Below the pieces are notes generated by a model. The model saw only the letters and a list, made by a program, of their open reading frames with translations. It did not search any database and was not told the origin of the DNA. Below are positions 9,251-21,400 of a stretch of DNA of 64,000 nucleotides, piece by piece; the first letter of the stretch is position 1; every line of letters begins with the position of its first letter. This DNA comes from an uncultured Hungatella sp. GTDB taxonomy: Bacteria; Bacillota; Clostridia; Lachnospirales; Lachnospiraceae. Position numbers and translations under genes: made by a program. The stretch spans positions 1 to 64,000 of the forward strand of contig CAJUJV010000005.1 of the NCBI GenBank assembly GCA_910586845.1. Direction: 5' to 3'.

Positions 9251-11395
9251 ATGAGGAAACAGTTATGTAAGACGACGGCAGTCTGCTTCTGCGCAGCCGG
9301 TATGGTTTTCGGCCGGGGATCTCTGGCCTGGGGAGCGTGGCAGACGGATGGAACCCGGTGGCAGTACTGTACGGAAGAGGGTAAAGAGCCATTAAGGTCT
9401 GTGTGGAGGCAGATCGACGGAGAGTGGTATCGATTTGATGAAAAGGGTGTCATGAAAACAGGATGGTATCTGGACACGGGCGGCAGGTGGTATTTTCTGA
9501 ATCCTGTGTCCGACGGAACGAAAGGCAGGATGATGACAGGCTGGCAGTGGATAGACGGCTTCTGCTATTATCTGGGAGAACAGGCGGATAAGTCTCATCC
9601 ATGGGGAGCCATGTATGCAGACGAGGAGACGCCGGACCACTACCGGGTGAATAAAAGCGGGGCCTGGACAGATGAGTCAGGAAATCCGGTATATCATTCC
9701 GGCAGAGGGATCCAGACGAAGGATCCGGCGGGAATCAGCGGGGAAAAAAGGGAAACGAGAGTAAAAAAGAGCGGCGGAGGAAGCAGCGGGAGAGAGACCG
9801 GGACCGGAGGAAGAGGTAAAACGGAAACCGGGACCGGCAGAGGAACGGAGGCTGACAAAAGCGAAGGAACAGAAGAGGAAGGAAACGGCGGCGGAAGTGG
9901 AGGAACGGAAGCCGGAGAAAACGGAGGCGGAAGCGAAGGAACGGAAGCCGGAGGAAACGGCGGCGGAGGCGAAGGAAGGGGAGCCGGAGAAAGCAACGTT
10001 GGCACCGGCGGAACAGAGACCGGAGACAAGGCCGCCAGAGAACAGGTAAACTGGCAGATCCGTTTTGCAGATTCAGAAACACATCAGACACATTTGATGC
10101 CGCCGAGAAGCGGAACCATAGAGGACGGCGGCAGTCTCACAATCTATTTTCAAACTCAGATCACGGACTCTCAGGGATATATCTGGAAATCAAAACAGCA
10201 ATCCCCTTATATTGTTACAATCGAAGGTCCTCAGAACAGGATCGTTTATGTGGAATATATAAAGACAGGAGAGACGGGGCAGGAATCAGACCCGTGGCAG
10301 GAAGAACGGAAGCTTCTGGAAGAATGGCTCAGCATGGCCAGAGAAGAGGAAGGTGCCTTCCGGGGAATAAATCCGGAAGAAATACCGGATTCGGCCTTTC
10401 TGGTGACAGACAGAGACAGCTGCGGCCTCCGGCTGAAATCTGCAGCCAGCCGTCTCCTTCCGGGGCAGGAGGCCGCCTTTTACGTCATCGGGAAAAACCA
10501 TATTCCGGAGGGTACCGTACTGGCGGAGACCTTTGGAGAAGAGGTGGTATATTCCCATACAACGGAGCAGCAGGTGCCTTTGGAAGACGATCTCTATACA
10601 ATCGTCAGATTTCAGATCCTGAAAGTTTTGCAGGAGGAGACAGAAGATCCTGTATGGACAGGAGAAGAGAAGAGGCACTGGAACCTGGGAGACATACAGG
10701 AGAGGACCATGGACGGCGTCACATACCGTTTTCGGTGTATTGACCAGAACTACGGAGACGAGACAGACCGGGACAGACAGAAAGCGTTGTTTCTGTGTGA
10801 TACGGTGATCCCGGCAGACGTTGGCTCAGAATATCTTTACGATAAGAAAGAAGACGGGACCTATGGATATCGGTTCTGTCCGGGGCCGGTGGTTTCCTTC
10901 GGAGATACCGGTTCCTACAAATATTCCCGTATCCGCAGATGGCTTACAGACTGCAGGGAGGATTTCGGGGAGACAGAAATGATTCCCGTGGGCCAGGAAT
11001 ATGCCTATGAGGGCAGCACCGTGGAAGGAAGCTTCAGCCAGCTGGAGGCTTTGGGCCTGAGGCCGGTCTACACAGGAAAACAGTCCATGTCGGACCATAT
11101 CTTTCTGCTGTCCGTGGACGAGGCTCTCAGGTATCGTCAGTGGCTGTGGAGGTTTGAAGGCTCGGAAGAGGAGAATCCGGAAAGCCAGTGGGGGACATTC
11201 TGTGAAAGCTACTGGCTGAGAACCCCGGCACAGGAGAAAACGGAAGAAGGAGGAGACATGGCCTATGTAGTGGATCTGGTCAGGGGAAATATCCGGCCGC
11301 ATCCCATAAGCATAAAAGAAAACCCGGAGGACCCGGAACTGGGGGCCACGGGGACCGTGGGAGTCAGGCCCGTATTTGCGGTGAGGCAGTATTAG
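9251..11395 (+). CDS. Secreted cell-wall-binding-repeat protein with DUF6273 domain
   Basis: A 714-residue secreted protein. The signal peptide covers about residues 1-27 and ends near SLAWGAW. Residues of about 28-160 are glucan/choline-binding-type aromatic repeats (GVMKTGWYLDTGGRWYFLN, MMTGWQWIDGFCYYLG). A Gly/Glu/Thr-rich linker with EAGGNGGG-like repeats spans about 170-260. A middle region of unknown fold follows. The C-terminal third (about 477-714) resembles DUF6273, with SYWLRTP, GNIRP and the closing GVRPVFAV. The start at 9251 follows AAAGGAGG; an upstream in-frame ATG at 9200 would add 17 residues before the signal peptide and has no ribosome site. It is the first gene of a three-gene surface operon. 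Its precise function is unknown. Confidence 0.8.
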   Translation: MRKQLCKTTAVCFCAAGMVFGRGSLAWGAWQTDGTRWQYCTEEGKEPLRSVWRQIDGEWYRFDEKGVMKTGWYLDTGGRWYFLNPVSDGTKGRMMTGWQWIDGFCYYLGEQADKSHPWGAMYADEETPDHYRVNKSGAWTDESGNPVYHSGRGIQTKDPAGISGEKRETRVKKSGGGSSGRETGTGGRGKTETGTGRGTEADKSEGTEEEGNGGGSGGTEAGENGGGSEGTEAGGNGGGGEGRGAGESNVGTGGTETGDKAAREQVNWQIRFADSETHQTHLMPPRSGTIEDGGSLTIYFQTQITDSQGYIWKSKQQSPYIVTIEGPQNRIVYVEYIKTGETGQESDPWQEERKLLEEWLSMAREEEGAFRGINPEEIPDSAFLVTDRDSCGLRLKSAASRLLPGQEAAFYVIGKNHIPEGTVLAETFGEEVVYSHTTEQQVPLEDDLYTIVRFQILKVLQEETEDPVWTGEEKRHWNLGDIQERTMDGVTYRFRCIDQNYGDETDRDRQKALFLCDTVIPADVGSEYLYDKKEDGTYGYRFCPGPVVSFGDTGSYKYSRIRRWLTDCREDFGETEMIPVGQEYAYEGSTVEGSFSQLEALGLRPVYTGKQSMSDHIFLLSVDEALRYRQWLWRFEGSEEENPESQWGTFCESYWLRTPAQEKTEEGGDMAYVVDLVRGNIRPHPISIKENPEDPELGATGTVGVRPVFAVRQY

Positions 11396-11450
11396 TGTGT
11401 GTTAACAGGCGTTGCAGGTGTCATTAACATAACTGATTAAGGAGGATTTT

Positions 11451-14400
11451 ATGAGAAGAAGACGAGAAGGATGGGTTTTCATAACCGGTATGGCTGCTGT
11501 TGCCGTGATATTGCAGACTGGTGTTATGGGGCTGCCGGGATACGGGGCTGAGCCGAGTCCATGGGAAAGGCACGGCTGTTTTTCCCGGATAAATGCAGAC
11601 GCACAGGGGACTCCGGGAGATGCCGGAAGAGAAGAACAGAAGCCGGGTACTCCTTCTGTTCCCGAAAAAGAAGAGACAACGGTTTTTGGACCCTCTGATA
11701 TTTCGGGGATCATGTTTGGAGCGGCACAGAGGCTGCTGGACATTTCTTCCACAGGTGATCTGTGGGACCAGTGGCAGGGAGATATGGATTTCCCGGGGCT
11801 GGGCACCAGGGAGCGTCCTTACGAGATCAGCAGCCTGTCCCACCTTATGGGCCTGTCCCAGGCAGTGACGGACGGCCTGGATTTTCGGGGGAAATACTTT
11901 CAGATGACTCAGGATATAGATATGGGAAATCTGGATATAAACGGCGGGAGCTGGAATCCCATCGGCTGGTATCAGGACGAGGAAGACATAGGGGAACCGG
12001 TGACCCGGGGCTTTTCGGGAACTTTTGACGGCTGCGGCAACACGATATCAGGACTTCGAATCTGCCGGGAGGGAACTTTGGCGGACTATGCAGGACTGTT
12101 CGGCCTCATAGACGGAGGATGTGTAAAAAATCTCCGCATAGAGGATGCAGAAATCTACGGGGGAGACAAGGCGGGGATCCTGGCGGGAACCATAACGGGA
12201 GATTCCGAAATCTTTGAAGTTCAGGTGTCCGGATATGTGAGAGCCCGGGGGGACGCGGGGGGACTGACGGGAGCGGCAGATGGTAAAGCGGGCCGCGTCC
12301 TGATAGAAAACTGCAGTGCCCGGGGGGTTTCAGTCCTGTCAGAAGGAGGGAGCAGTTACACAGGTGGTCTTGCAGGTCAGATCGTAAACAGCGATCTTGT
12401 AGATAATGTGGTCATGACCCAGGACGGAAACGGAGACAGGATTCAGGGAAAGGGTTATACAGGAGGCATCACAGGGCGCATGAAGCAGTCCGGAATCTAT
12501 AACTCTTATGTGGACGGCACCATAGGAGGCAGCGGGGGCAAGGCTGTAGGCGGTATGGTGGGATTGTATGAAAGCGGTGATCTGATGGTGGCCAGATTTG
12601 CCGGGGATATCGGGCGGACCAACAACGGGGCAGCCTCCAGGGAAGGAACTTTTATCGGCATGCGACGGGGACCCTTTACCTACGGGACAGACAAAGGCAG
12701 CAATCTTTCCTATCTGTTTACCAACACGTCGGGAAAGGCGAAAAAGGTCTTCGGCTCCAGCCAGGATGGGGACAACACATTTACCAGGTCAGCCCATGTC
12801 GGCTACTGGACCAGCAGCGGTATCAGATATGTGACTGTGGCGGGCATGACGGAAATCGGCAGCGGTGACCGGTATTTCTATGAAGAGCTGGAGGAGGGCG
12901 TCCGGTTTTTTACGGCTCTGAAACTGGACGGAAGCTCTCCGGCCAGGCCGGATCATTTTGCCCCCGGATATCAGGGGGAGCCGGTGAAAGGCTACCTGCT
13001 GTCCGTACCCAGGATCGATGCGGCTAATGCCAACGGGACTTATGATACGGATGTGGCGGTTCTCACGGCTATCCCGGCAGGGACAAGCAGTTATTACAGG
13101 ACCATAGACAAGGACCACAGCGGAGCCGTGGCTCCGGGAGCCACCGTGTCAGTGGCTACGGCAGCCAGGAACACGGAAACAGGCCGGTATCAGATGGCCG
13201 CCGATGCTTCGCAGCCCTCAGGAGTCCGGCCGCCCACTTATATGAATGAAGAAGGGGAAAAGGTTCCCATGACTTATGTCAGCGGAGGAGGCTACAGTTT
13301 TCCCATGCCTTCCTGCGACACCCAGATTCATGCGGAATATGTGAAAGTGACTACAGAGATCGGCATGGATCCGGCGGAGACCGTGATCTCCGTAACACAG
13401 ACCAGGCTGGGGGACAGAAAGCATCCCCGGACCGTCACGGAAGTCAGGGATCAGGGAGGCGTTCTCATAGCCAGATATATCAACGGAAGCCTGGATACGG
13501 CCACAGAGGTACAGCCTGTCAGAATCCACGGGGAGCACAATGTGGCGGGAAGCACGGCAGACCGCACTATAAAATGGTCCGTAGATGACAGTGACCTTTT
13601 GACTCTCACCTCGCCGTCGGGCTACACCGCGGAGGATGCCAGGATCATGCCTGATCTCAACAGCAGCTTTATCCGGGGAATTTTAAACAGGGAGGAAGGA
13701 AAACAGGCGGACTCCGGATACGGTCAGGCTATAAGTCCTGTGGTGTATCGTCAGGAGGCAGTAGTGACAGGAGCCTCTAACCCGGATACGTCGGCGGACA
13801 ATCAGGCGGTTTACGGGAACTGTAAGGTCACGGTCACGCTGCAGATCCTGGATCACACCACCAGAAGAGTGGAAGGACTGAACTTAAACCATGGCCAGAT
13901 GATCTGCACCGTCACCAGAACTCTGAAAGGAGACCGGAAGAACCCGGAGGAAACCATTACCTGCAGCGTTTCTCCCATTCTGGCGGCAGAGCTGTATCCG
14001 GAGCAGCCTTTTTATAAAAATGTATCCTGGAAGGACAGGGAGAGCGGTCAGATCCTGACCCTCCATCCGTCAGGAAACAATCAGGAAAACTGTGCCGTTG
14101 ACGTAAGGTTCGACCCGGTGGGAAAGGCCAATCCTGCCTGGATCCAGAACGTGATCCGGGCGGACAACGAGATCAAAGGGAAAGACCCTTACAGAAAACT
14201 GGAAGGCAGTGCCGTCCGCTATGAAACCATAACCGCCACGTCGGAGGATCAGACACACGGGATCATTTCGGCAGAATGCGGCGTGACCATCCGGTTTGTC
14301 ACGGATGATCAGACAGAGATACTGCCGGAACAGCTGCTGGCAGAAGCGGGACAGGCAGAGTATGAATTGACGGTGACAAAAACGGGAAGCAGCCGGTCTC

Positions 14401-15404
14401 CCGTTCTGGAGTACCGGGGCTTTGAACCCGGGACTCTTAAAGCAAAAGTACTTCCGGAGTGCCCGGAAGGGGAAGAGTACAGGCCCTACGACCGCAGCAT
14501 CGCCTGGACCAGCGGGGACGCAGAGGTGCTGGCAGTGTCGGAGGAGGGCATCGCAGAGCCGCAGAAGGAATCTTCATGGATCCGGCAGCTGTTAGATAAG
14601 GCTTTTGCGTCAGGAACAAGAACGGCGGAGGAGACCAGGACAGTAGAGGTTCGGGCAGCGGCCGGAGGCGGGCTGGAGGTTCCCGTGGAGATAAAGCTTC
14701 ATGCAACGGCCAGAGATATGACCAGCCGGTCAGGAGGCTCGGGGGGCGGGTCCGGAAGCAATTCAGGCAGAGGCCCCGGCGGCAGCGGCGGAAACAGCGG
14801 AGCCGGAGGTCCGGGAGTCGGTGCGGGAAGCAGCGGAGCCGGAGGTCCGGGGGTCGGTGCAGGAAACGGCGGAGCCGGGGGTCCGGGAGTCGGTTCGGGC
14901 AGCGGTGTGACAGACGGCCTGACAGAAGAGAAGGGGTTCACCGGGAACGGTCCGGAGGTTCCTCTGTCCGGTACTCCCCTCCTGACGGCGGAACCGGGAC
15001 AGTGGATCAGGACGGAAGACGGGTACTGGATTTTTCAGACAGACGGGCAGCCATGCCGGGATCAGTGGGTTTATATCGAGAATCCTTATGCGGACCCGGC
15101 GCTGGGTCAAAGTCTCTTTGACTGGTTCCGCTTTGATCCTGACGGACACATGGTGACCGGCTGGTTTCAGGATCAGGACGGATACAGATATTATCTGAAC
15201 CCTGTCTCCGACCGTACTCTGGGGCGGATGATGACCGGCTGGGTCTGGATCCCAGGAGAAGACGGACAGCTCCGGTGCTATTATTTCCAGGAACATTCCG
15301 ATGGCTGGAGAGGAGCTTTGTACAAAAACAGGATGACCCCGGACGGTTTTATGGTAAACGATGAGGGAGCCTGGATCGTGGAAAACGAGGTGCAGATCAG
15401 ATGA
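11451..15404 (+). CDS. Large secreted protein: GLUG-like repeats, Ig-like repeats, C-terminal cell-wall-binding repeats
   Basis: A 1317-residue protein with a signal peptide (about 1-31). Residues of about 120-330 form a GLUG-like beta-solenoid segment (PYEISSLSHLMGLSQAV, GTFDGCGNTISGL, AGLFGLIDGGCVKNLRI). Three divergent, probably Ig-like stretches begin near residues 645, 815 and 969 and share the pattern TxTxxGDRKxP. A Gly/Pro linker at about 1096-1153 has three copies of a 12-residue unit (GAGGPGVGAG plus two). The last 135 residues are cell-wall-binding aromatic repeats (GHMVTGWFQDQDGYRYYLN, RMMTGWVWI). The start follows TAAGGAGG, 55 bases after the previous gene. The stop overlaps the next start (ATGA), so translation is probably coupled. 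Likely a wall-attached adhesin; the ligand is unknown. Confidence 0.8.
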   Translation: MRRRREGWVFITGMAAVAVILQTGVMGLPGYGAEPSPWERHGCFSRINADAQGTPGDAGREEQKPGTPSVPEKEETTVFGPSDISGIMFGAAQRLLDISSTGDLWDQWQGDMDFPGLGTRERPYEISSLSHLMGLSQAVTDGLDFRGKYFQMTQDIDMGNLDINGGSWNPIGWYQDEEDIGEPVTRGFSGTFDGCGNTISGLRICREGTLADYAGLFGLIDGGCVKNLRIEDAEIYGGDKAGILAGTITGDSEIFEVQVSGYVRARGDAGGLTGAADGKAGRVLIENCSARGVSVLSEGGSSYTGGLAGQIVNSDLVDNVVMTQDGNGDRIQGKGYTGGITGRMKQSGIYNSYVDGTIGGSGGKAVGGMVGLYESGDLMVARFAGDIGRTNNGAASREGTFIGMRRGPFTYGTDKGSNLSYLFTNTSGKAKKVFGSSQDGDNTFTRSAHVGYWTSSGIRYVTVAGMTEIGSGDRYFYEELEEGVRFFTALKLDGSSPARPDHFAPGYQGEPVKGYLLSVPRIDAANANGTYDTDVAVLTAIPAGTSSYYRTIDKDHSGAVAPGATVSVATAARNTETGRYQMAADASQPSGVRPPTYMNEEGEKVPMTYVSGGGYSFPMPSCDTQIHAEYVKVTTEIGMDPAETVISVTQTRLGDRKHPRTVTEVRDQGGVLIARYINGSLDTATEVQPVRIHGEHNVAGSTADRTIKWSVDDSDLLTLTSPSGYTAEDARIMPDLNSSFIRGILNREEGKQADSGYGQAISPVVYRQEAVVTGASNPDTSADNQAVYGNCKVTVTLQILDHTTRRVEGLNLNHGQMICTVTRTLKGDRKNPEETITCSVSPILAAELYPEQPFYKNVSWKDRESGQILTLHPSGNNQENCAVDVRFDPVGKANPAWIQNVIRADNEIKGKDPYRKLEGSAVRYETITATSEDQTHGIISAECGVTIRFVTDDQTEILPEQLLAEAGQAEYELTVTKTGSSRSPVLEYRGFEPGTLKAKVLPECPEGEEYRPYDRSIAWTSGDAEVLAVSEEGIAEPQKESSWIRQLLDKAFASGTRTAEETRTVEVRAAAGGGLEVPVEIKLHATARDMTSRSGGSGGGSGSNSGRGPGGSGGNSGAGGPGVGAGSSGAGGPGVGAGNGGAGGPGVGSGSGVTDGLTEEKGFTGNGPEVPLSGTPLLTAEPGQWIRTEDGYWIFQTDGQPCRDQWVYIENPYADPALGQSLFDWFRFDPDGHMVTGWFQDQDGYRYYLNPVSDRTLGRMMTGWVWIPGEDGQLRCYYFQEHSDGWRGALYKNRMTPDGFMVNDEGAWIVENEVQIR
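14770..14905 (+). repeat. 36-bp tandem repeat encoding the Gly/Pro linker
   Basis: Three near-identical 36-base units encode GAGGPGVGAG-type 12-mers within the GLUG/Ig-like protein. In-frame repeats of this kind can change copy number without breaking the frame. Confidence 0.7.
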
Positions 15405-18400
15405 AAAAAGAGGTTCGCAGACAGACCGCATGTCTTCTGAGCCTTGCCTTGACAGTGGCGGTCATCACTCCATGGACTTTTCCGAAAGATGTACTGGCAG
15501 AGGGGCAGATCGTGGCGGCAGGAAGCGGGGACTGGCACTATTACTGTATTGACGGAAACGGGTATGCTTCCAACGGCGTGTGCTCCAGAGGAGACCGGTA
15601 TACACGGGTAAGTACAAAAGCGGAGACAGAGGCCGGGGAGAGGCCTGTTATTTTCTGGGCTCTTCTGTCATTTCTCTCTGCCTATGAGCAGGAAGAAGAG
15701 GCGGCCGCAGCCGTGGCGGCTATTAACCGGAAGGCGGAGGCAGCAGGCTTGAGAAGAATCGACAGGGCAGTGACAGAGGCGGATCTGAAGGGGGTACTTC
15801 ATTCGGCGGAGGTCCGCAGAAAGTATGACTGGCTGGATTTTGTCGTGGACCATGAGGAGGAATATCTGAGGCTGGCCGGACTTTTGAGAGGAAGCAGCCG
15901 GACTAAGGGCGGCCAGGAGATCCCGTTCCTCCTCAGGGATGCGGTTTCCCTGTCTGAGGCCGTGGCCGGGATTGCACAGGATGGAGGATTTGTGCTGGAA
16001 TTTGATCCGTCAGGGAATGACGGAGATTTTCTGGCGAAGGTTCCGTTGAAACTGTCCGCAGACGGCGAAAACTGGCAGGAAGGGACCATAAACGGATGGA
16101 ATGCGGAGAAAAGCAGAACCGGCATACGTTTTACCAACCCTGATCCGGAAGCAGGACCTCTGTATCTGAAATTTGATCCGGAGGGAACAGAGTATGAATC
16201 AGCGGCAGGAGGTTACGGTTCTCCCGACGACTGCTATACAGATTCCATTGAAGTGTGGAAATGCGTTCAATGTTATGGGACTCATGTGACAGGGGACCTG
16301 TTCCATCCCCTGGAGGACCATCAGAGAAATGTACGGCTGGAACTTAAGACGGTTCCGGCAGCATGGTACGGGATCATAGGCGGTAGGCAGGCAAAAGCGG
16401 CGGGAGCAAAAACAGGAGGAAGCCTGGAGTTTCAGATATACCGCCATGAGGAGGATATGAAAGCAGATTATCGGGTGCAGCTCTATAAATATGATCATGA
16501 GACCGGCAATCCTCTGGAAGGTGCTGTTTTTGACCTGTATGAACGGTTTGACGACAGAGAACAGGTAAACCGGGAAAGAGACGGTCCGGTACAGATCTAT
16601 GAAGGCGGGGGAGATTACGCCGGAGGCATCACCCACAGCCCGGTGTGGTGGGATGGCTTCAGACGGGCGGCCTCTGTCCGCACGGATCGGGACGGCCATG
16701 GAGAATACAGGTTCGAGAAAGGGTATCACTATGACAAAACCTTCTGTGACGGTCATCCGGCCCCTGTATTTGTACAGGTTCCAGAAGAAGAGATCGATGA
16801 TGAGACAGGAGAGGTGATCAATGAGCCGGAGATCCTTGAGGCCAGGGCAGTCAACGGAGAACTGGCTGCTAAGTGGCTTGGCTGCGAGGCAGACTGCCGG
16901 GAAAAGGCAGAAGGAGACCGGAGAGGGGTACATTTTCACTGGCTTATGGAGGAGGTAGACTATGATGAGATCCGGGCGGCGGCAGAGACGGGAGACTGTG
17001 TTCAGGCCGGCCCCGCAGAAAGCGCGCAGCCGGAGGAGGCATATGAAAGATCCGGCTGCAGACAGGACTGTGAGGAAACTTATGCTGTCTTTATCTCCAT
17101 GAGATACAGTTACACGTTTGCAGAAACCGCCGCAAGAGAAGGTTATATCCTTCACGGAGGGCATAAAGACCACATTCCCATAGAGATCATCACCACAGAC
17201 TCTTCTCAGAACGGGGCCAACTCCGTATTCGGAGGGGGTTACAGCGAATCGGTGACAGGCTGTTTTGCGACAGCGGCAGCAGATCCTGCAAAGCCGCAGC
17301 AGGAGAAAGCAGAGCCGGAGAAAGGGCTGGAGACAGTGACTTATTATACACAGCAGATCCACAGCATGAAAATGGATGGGACCGTGAGAGAACCGGTTCT
17401 GGCCGGACTTCGTGAAACCTTTCAGGCTACAGAGTCTGACGGTGACAGAGCTTCTGTCGGAACTCCTTCTACTCCGTCGAAAGCCGGGAGAAACCGGTCT
17501 TTCCTCTTTTCTGTTGCAAAAAGCCGGGCCCGGACCATGAGCCGCCAGGGAGAGGCAGGTCCCTGGAGAGGGAGGGAAGATTCCGGCCTGTTCTCCAAGG
17601 CATACCAGGAGGCACTGTGGTCCGCCGGCTGCGGGGAGGAGAACAAGCCGGGGCCGGCGGACAGGTATTCCCACAGCAGCGGCATGGATGGGGAGGAGGA
17701 GGCTTTCAGGATATACGACCACAGGACAGAAGGGGAGATCCATATCCGCAAACAGGATATGGAACTGTCACCGGGAGAGACCCAGGGAGACGCGGTTCTG
17801 GAGGGGGCCGTCTACGGACTGTTTGCGGCTCAGGATCTGGTCCACCCTGACGGGACCACAGGGATCGTGTTCCGGCAGAATGATCTGGCAGCCGTGGCAT
17901 GTACGGATAAAGAAGGAGAGGCATCTTTTATGGCGATTACCGAAGCTCCCGGCCATACATATGATTACGGCGCCGGTAAGATCGTGGAGAGAAAAGACGG
18001 ATGGAACGGCCAGTTTCCTGAAAACCTGTATACGAGAAACCATGAGGAGGATGACTACCGGGGAGATCACAGGTATACCAGAAGCTATGCAGATCTTACA
18101 GGGGCAAACGGAAACTGCTGGATCGGCAGACCTTTGTTTCTGGGAAATTATTATATCAAAGAATTAAGCCGCTCAGAAGGGTACGAACTTTCGGTGAACG
18201 GCCACGGCGATCAGGTGAGCAACTATGGCTACAGTCTGGATGTGTCGGTTCCCCGGGGGCAAGGATCGGCGGCTCTTACGACAGCTCCTTATGTAGAACC
18301 TCAGTCTCTGGGGCAGGAAGAAGACACCATGGCCAATGTGATAAATTTTGTGGTGACGTCCCGGGGAACAGCAGAAAAGGGCTATGATATGATCCTGTCA

Positions 18401-21400
18401 CGATTTCCTCAGGGGACAAAGCTGTACCGGAAAGACTGCTCATCTGAGAACACGGAGTTTTTGGCCGGAACGGGACAGATGGAAAAAAGGTATCTTTATG
18501 ATGCTCTGGGACAGCCGGTGTATCAGACAGCCGACAGAGATGACGCTTACCCGAAGCTGAATCCGGATGGAAGTTTTATGACAGAAGAGGCGGCAGTCAG
18601 CAGGACGGTGACTTCCATGGGCAGGGCTTCGATACAGAGTATCTGTGAAGAGACTGCAGAGGAGATTCTTAACGAGGAACCGGGGCAGAGAGAAAACGGG
18701 AAAAGGCTTGATCTGAAGGGGGAAAAGTCCAGGCAGTTTCTCTATATCAAGATGAAGGTGGAGGCAATTCTGCGGGCCAACGGCTATCAGACGCCAAAAA
18801 AGACGGTTCAGGGAAAATCCAGGTACTCAGATATGACAGAGGGAATCTATGACAGGGGAGTCCGCCAGGGTTATCCCGACCCGGAAGGACTGTCAGGGAC
18901 AGAACCGGGGGAACCGGCATTAAGGACGGTTTACGGATATCCGGTTGTGAAAACAGAGCTTCCTGAAAAAACGAAAGACGGACGGGAACTGACCGCGGCC
19001 GATGCCATACTCTCTCTGGTAGACTTTTACTGTGAAAATCCCTGGTACAGTTTCGGAGGAATTGACGGGTATGAAGAGACAGACGGCGGCTGGGTGTTTT
19101 CTCTCTATGCAGGGGTCGCGGGCAATCCGGAGAACTATATTGTCCTTATGGGGAGTGAAGAAGAAAGCATGATCTGTCACCGGCTGCCGTGGATCCCCGA
19201 CGACCCTGGAAAAAGTCCCAGATGGGCGTATGTCACCTATTCCAATATGCCGGAAGACCATGGATTCGGGACGTGGGAGAATTTCAGCTCCTGGCAGATT
19301 CTGGGCATGTACCGGTGCAGCGCAGTTCTCGTAAGCGACGGGGTCGTAGAGGGGGACGGCACCGTCAGATCCCGGACCGTAAAGAGAAATGTATATTATA
19401 AAAAAGGAGAAATTCTCCGGGACAAAAACGGCAATGCTCTTCAGGCTTTTGAGTGGGTGGAGAAAAAGCTGCCTGTCTCCCAAAGCCGGGAGATTGATAC
19501 ATGGACTCCCGTGGCTGTGGAACAAAAAGATGGAGCTCTCATCGCCCATGGACAGGGAAGCTATACAGATGCCTACGGAGTTTTTCACAGCGACAGAGAA
19601 ACGGGGAGAGAGACCGTCTATAAACTGGTCCTTCCCCGGAAGGAAGTGATCCTGGGACAGGAGGAACTGAAGCTTCTGCCTCCTGGTTCGGGATTTCGTG
19701 AAGGGGACAGGATGGGAGCGGGGGACTATGCCCTGAGAGCCCTGAAAGCGGGAGTTATGGTCTGTCTGGATTATGAGGATCAGCGTCTGTCAGGAGACGG
19801 CCTCTATGTCCGGCCGGTCAGTCTGGCCTATCCGGGACAGGAGTTTTATTTTCAGGACGGAGATAAAAGGCCGGGAGAAGGGACCCGGAACCATCCGATA
19901 ACCGTAGAGGAACGGATTATCCGGCAGCCGGTGAGGATCGACAAATCTGTCAGGGACAAAGAGGGAGGAGAAAGGGCTCTGGATGGTTTTCGGTTTAAGA
20001 TTTATCTCAAGTCTAACCTTCAGCGGCTTTACAGAGACCCGGAGGGAAAGATTGTATGGGTGGACCGGAAAGGGAGAGAAGTGGATCCCGGTTCTGTCCG
20101 CAGGTCCTTTCCGGCAGCTGTGGTCAGATATGATACGAAAGTACCGCACAAAACAGATCCCCTGTATAAGGACCATCTGAACAGCGTCCAGGCAGATCCG
20201 GTTCTCTATAAGACAGAAAAAGGGTTGATCGCCGACAACCCTTCATCCGGGTATACCCGGCTTTTGGAGACGGAAAACGGAGTCCTTAATTATGAAAAGT
20301 TTTTTGACGCTATTTACACTGCAAACCGGGACAAATGGGATGGCCCCGGCCCTGGTTTTACGTCTCATCGCCCTCTGGGCAACAGGGTGAACCGCTGCCG
20401 GGAAGCGGAAGAAAACGCAGAGGCATCAGACAATGTGCGGCAGTTTGCCATTAACTGGTATCTGGAACAGGAGGTCAGGAAACTGACCCGGGAGGCAGGG
20501 GAGACGGAAGCTTTGGCGGCTTACAGCGATCAGATCTATGACAGGGCGCTGCGGCAGGCTATCGAGAAGAGCCGGAATTATCTCAGGCCCTTTTTTGAGT
20601 ATGACCTGGACCGCCTGTACGCTGTCCCCTGGGACAGTGAAAAGGGAGGAGGAAAGGACAAAGACACCAGGACCCTGTCTGCAGATACAGAAGAAGGCGG
20701 CAGCTGTTATGGAATCTCCGGATATCTTCCTTACGGAACCTACGTTGTGGTGGAACAGCAGCCTCTGGAGTTTATGGAAGGGGATCTGGCAAACCGGGAA
20801 TATGACACTGACCGGCCGAAAGAGATCCTGATCCCCTCTGTCTATGAGGAGGATAGCAGGCCTTCGGGACAGAAGAGTATGAACAGTTTCTACCGATACC
20901 GCAGGGAAGAGAGCCCGGAGGATCAGGCGGCCCGGTTTCTGATCCGCTTCCGGGAAGAAGACCATGTGATCAGGGCTCATAATTATCACGGCGATTTTGA
21001 AATCTATAAATATGGACTGGATCTGGACAGGATAACCAACGGCGCCGCTGTGGCTGGGGAAGGCGCAGGAACGGGAGACTATTTTGCTCTTTCCCAGAGT
21101 CTGTACAGACCTTACCATAACTATTATAATCCGGAAGACGACCGGACCGGAGGTGAGGTATCCTACTATCTGACCGAAGGCATGGATGGGAGAGAGGGGA
21201 TATCCAGGATCTACAGGTACAGTTCCGTGTCCGAACAGGGGCGGGGACAGACCATGACAGGAGCTTCTACAGCCATCCACGGAAAATATTCTCATGCACT
21301 GGTGCCCTGGACCATGGCAATACCCGAAAACGGCAGAAAACGGGACCGGGAAGGGGCGGCAGAGGTAAGCTTCATGGATTTCCCTTACAAGAACAGGCTG

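Noticed and set aside
9870..14905. CRISPR-like or insertion repeats in the GC-rich linker regions
   Set aside because: The repeats are in frame, have no spacers of constant length and encode Gly-rich linkers.
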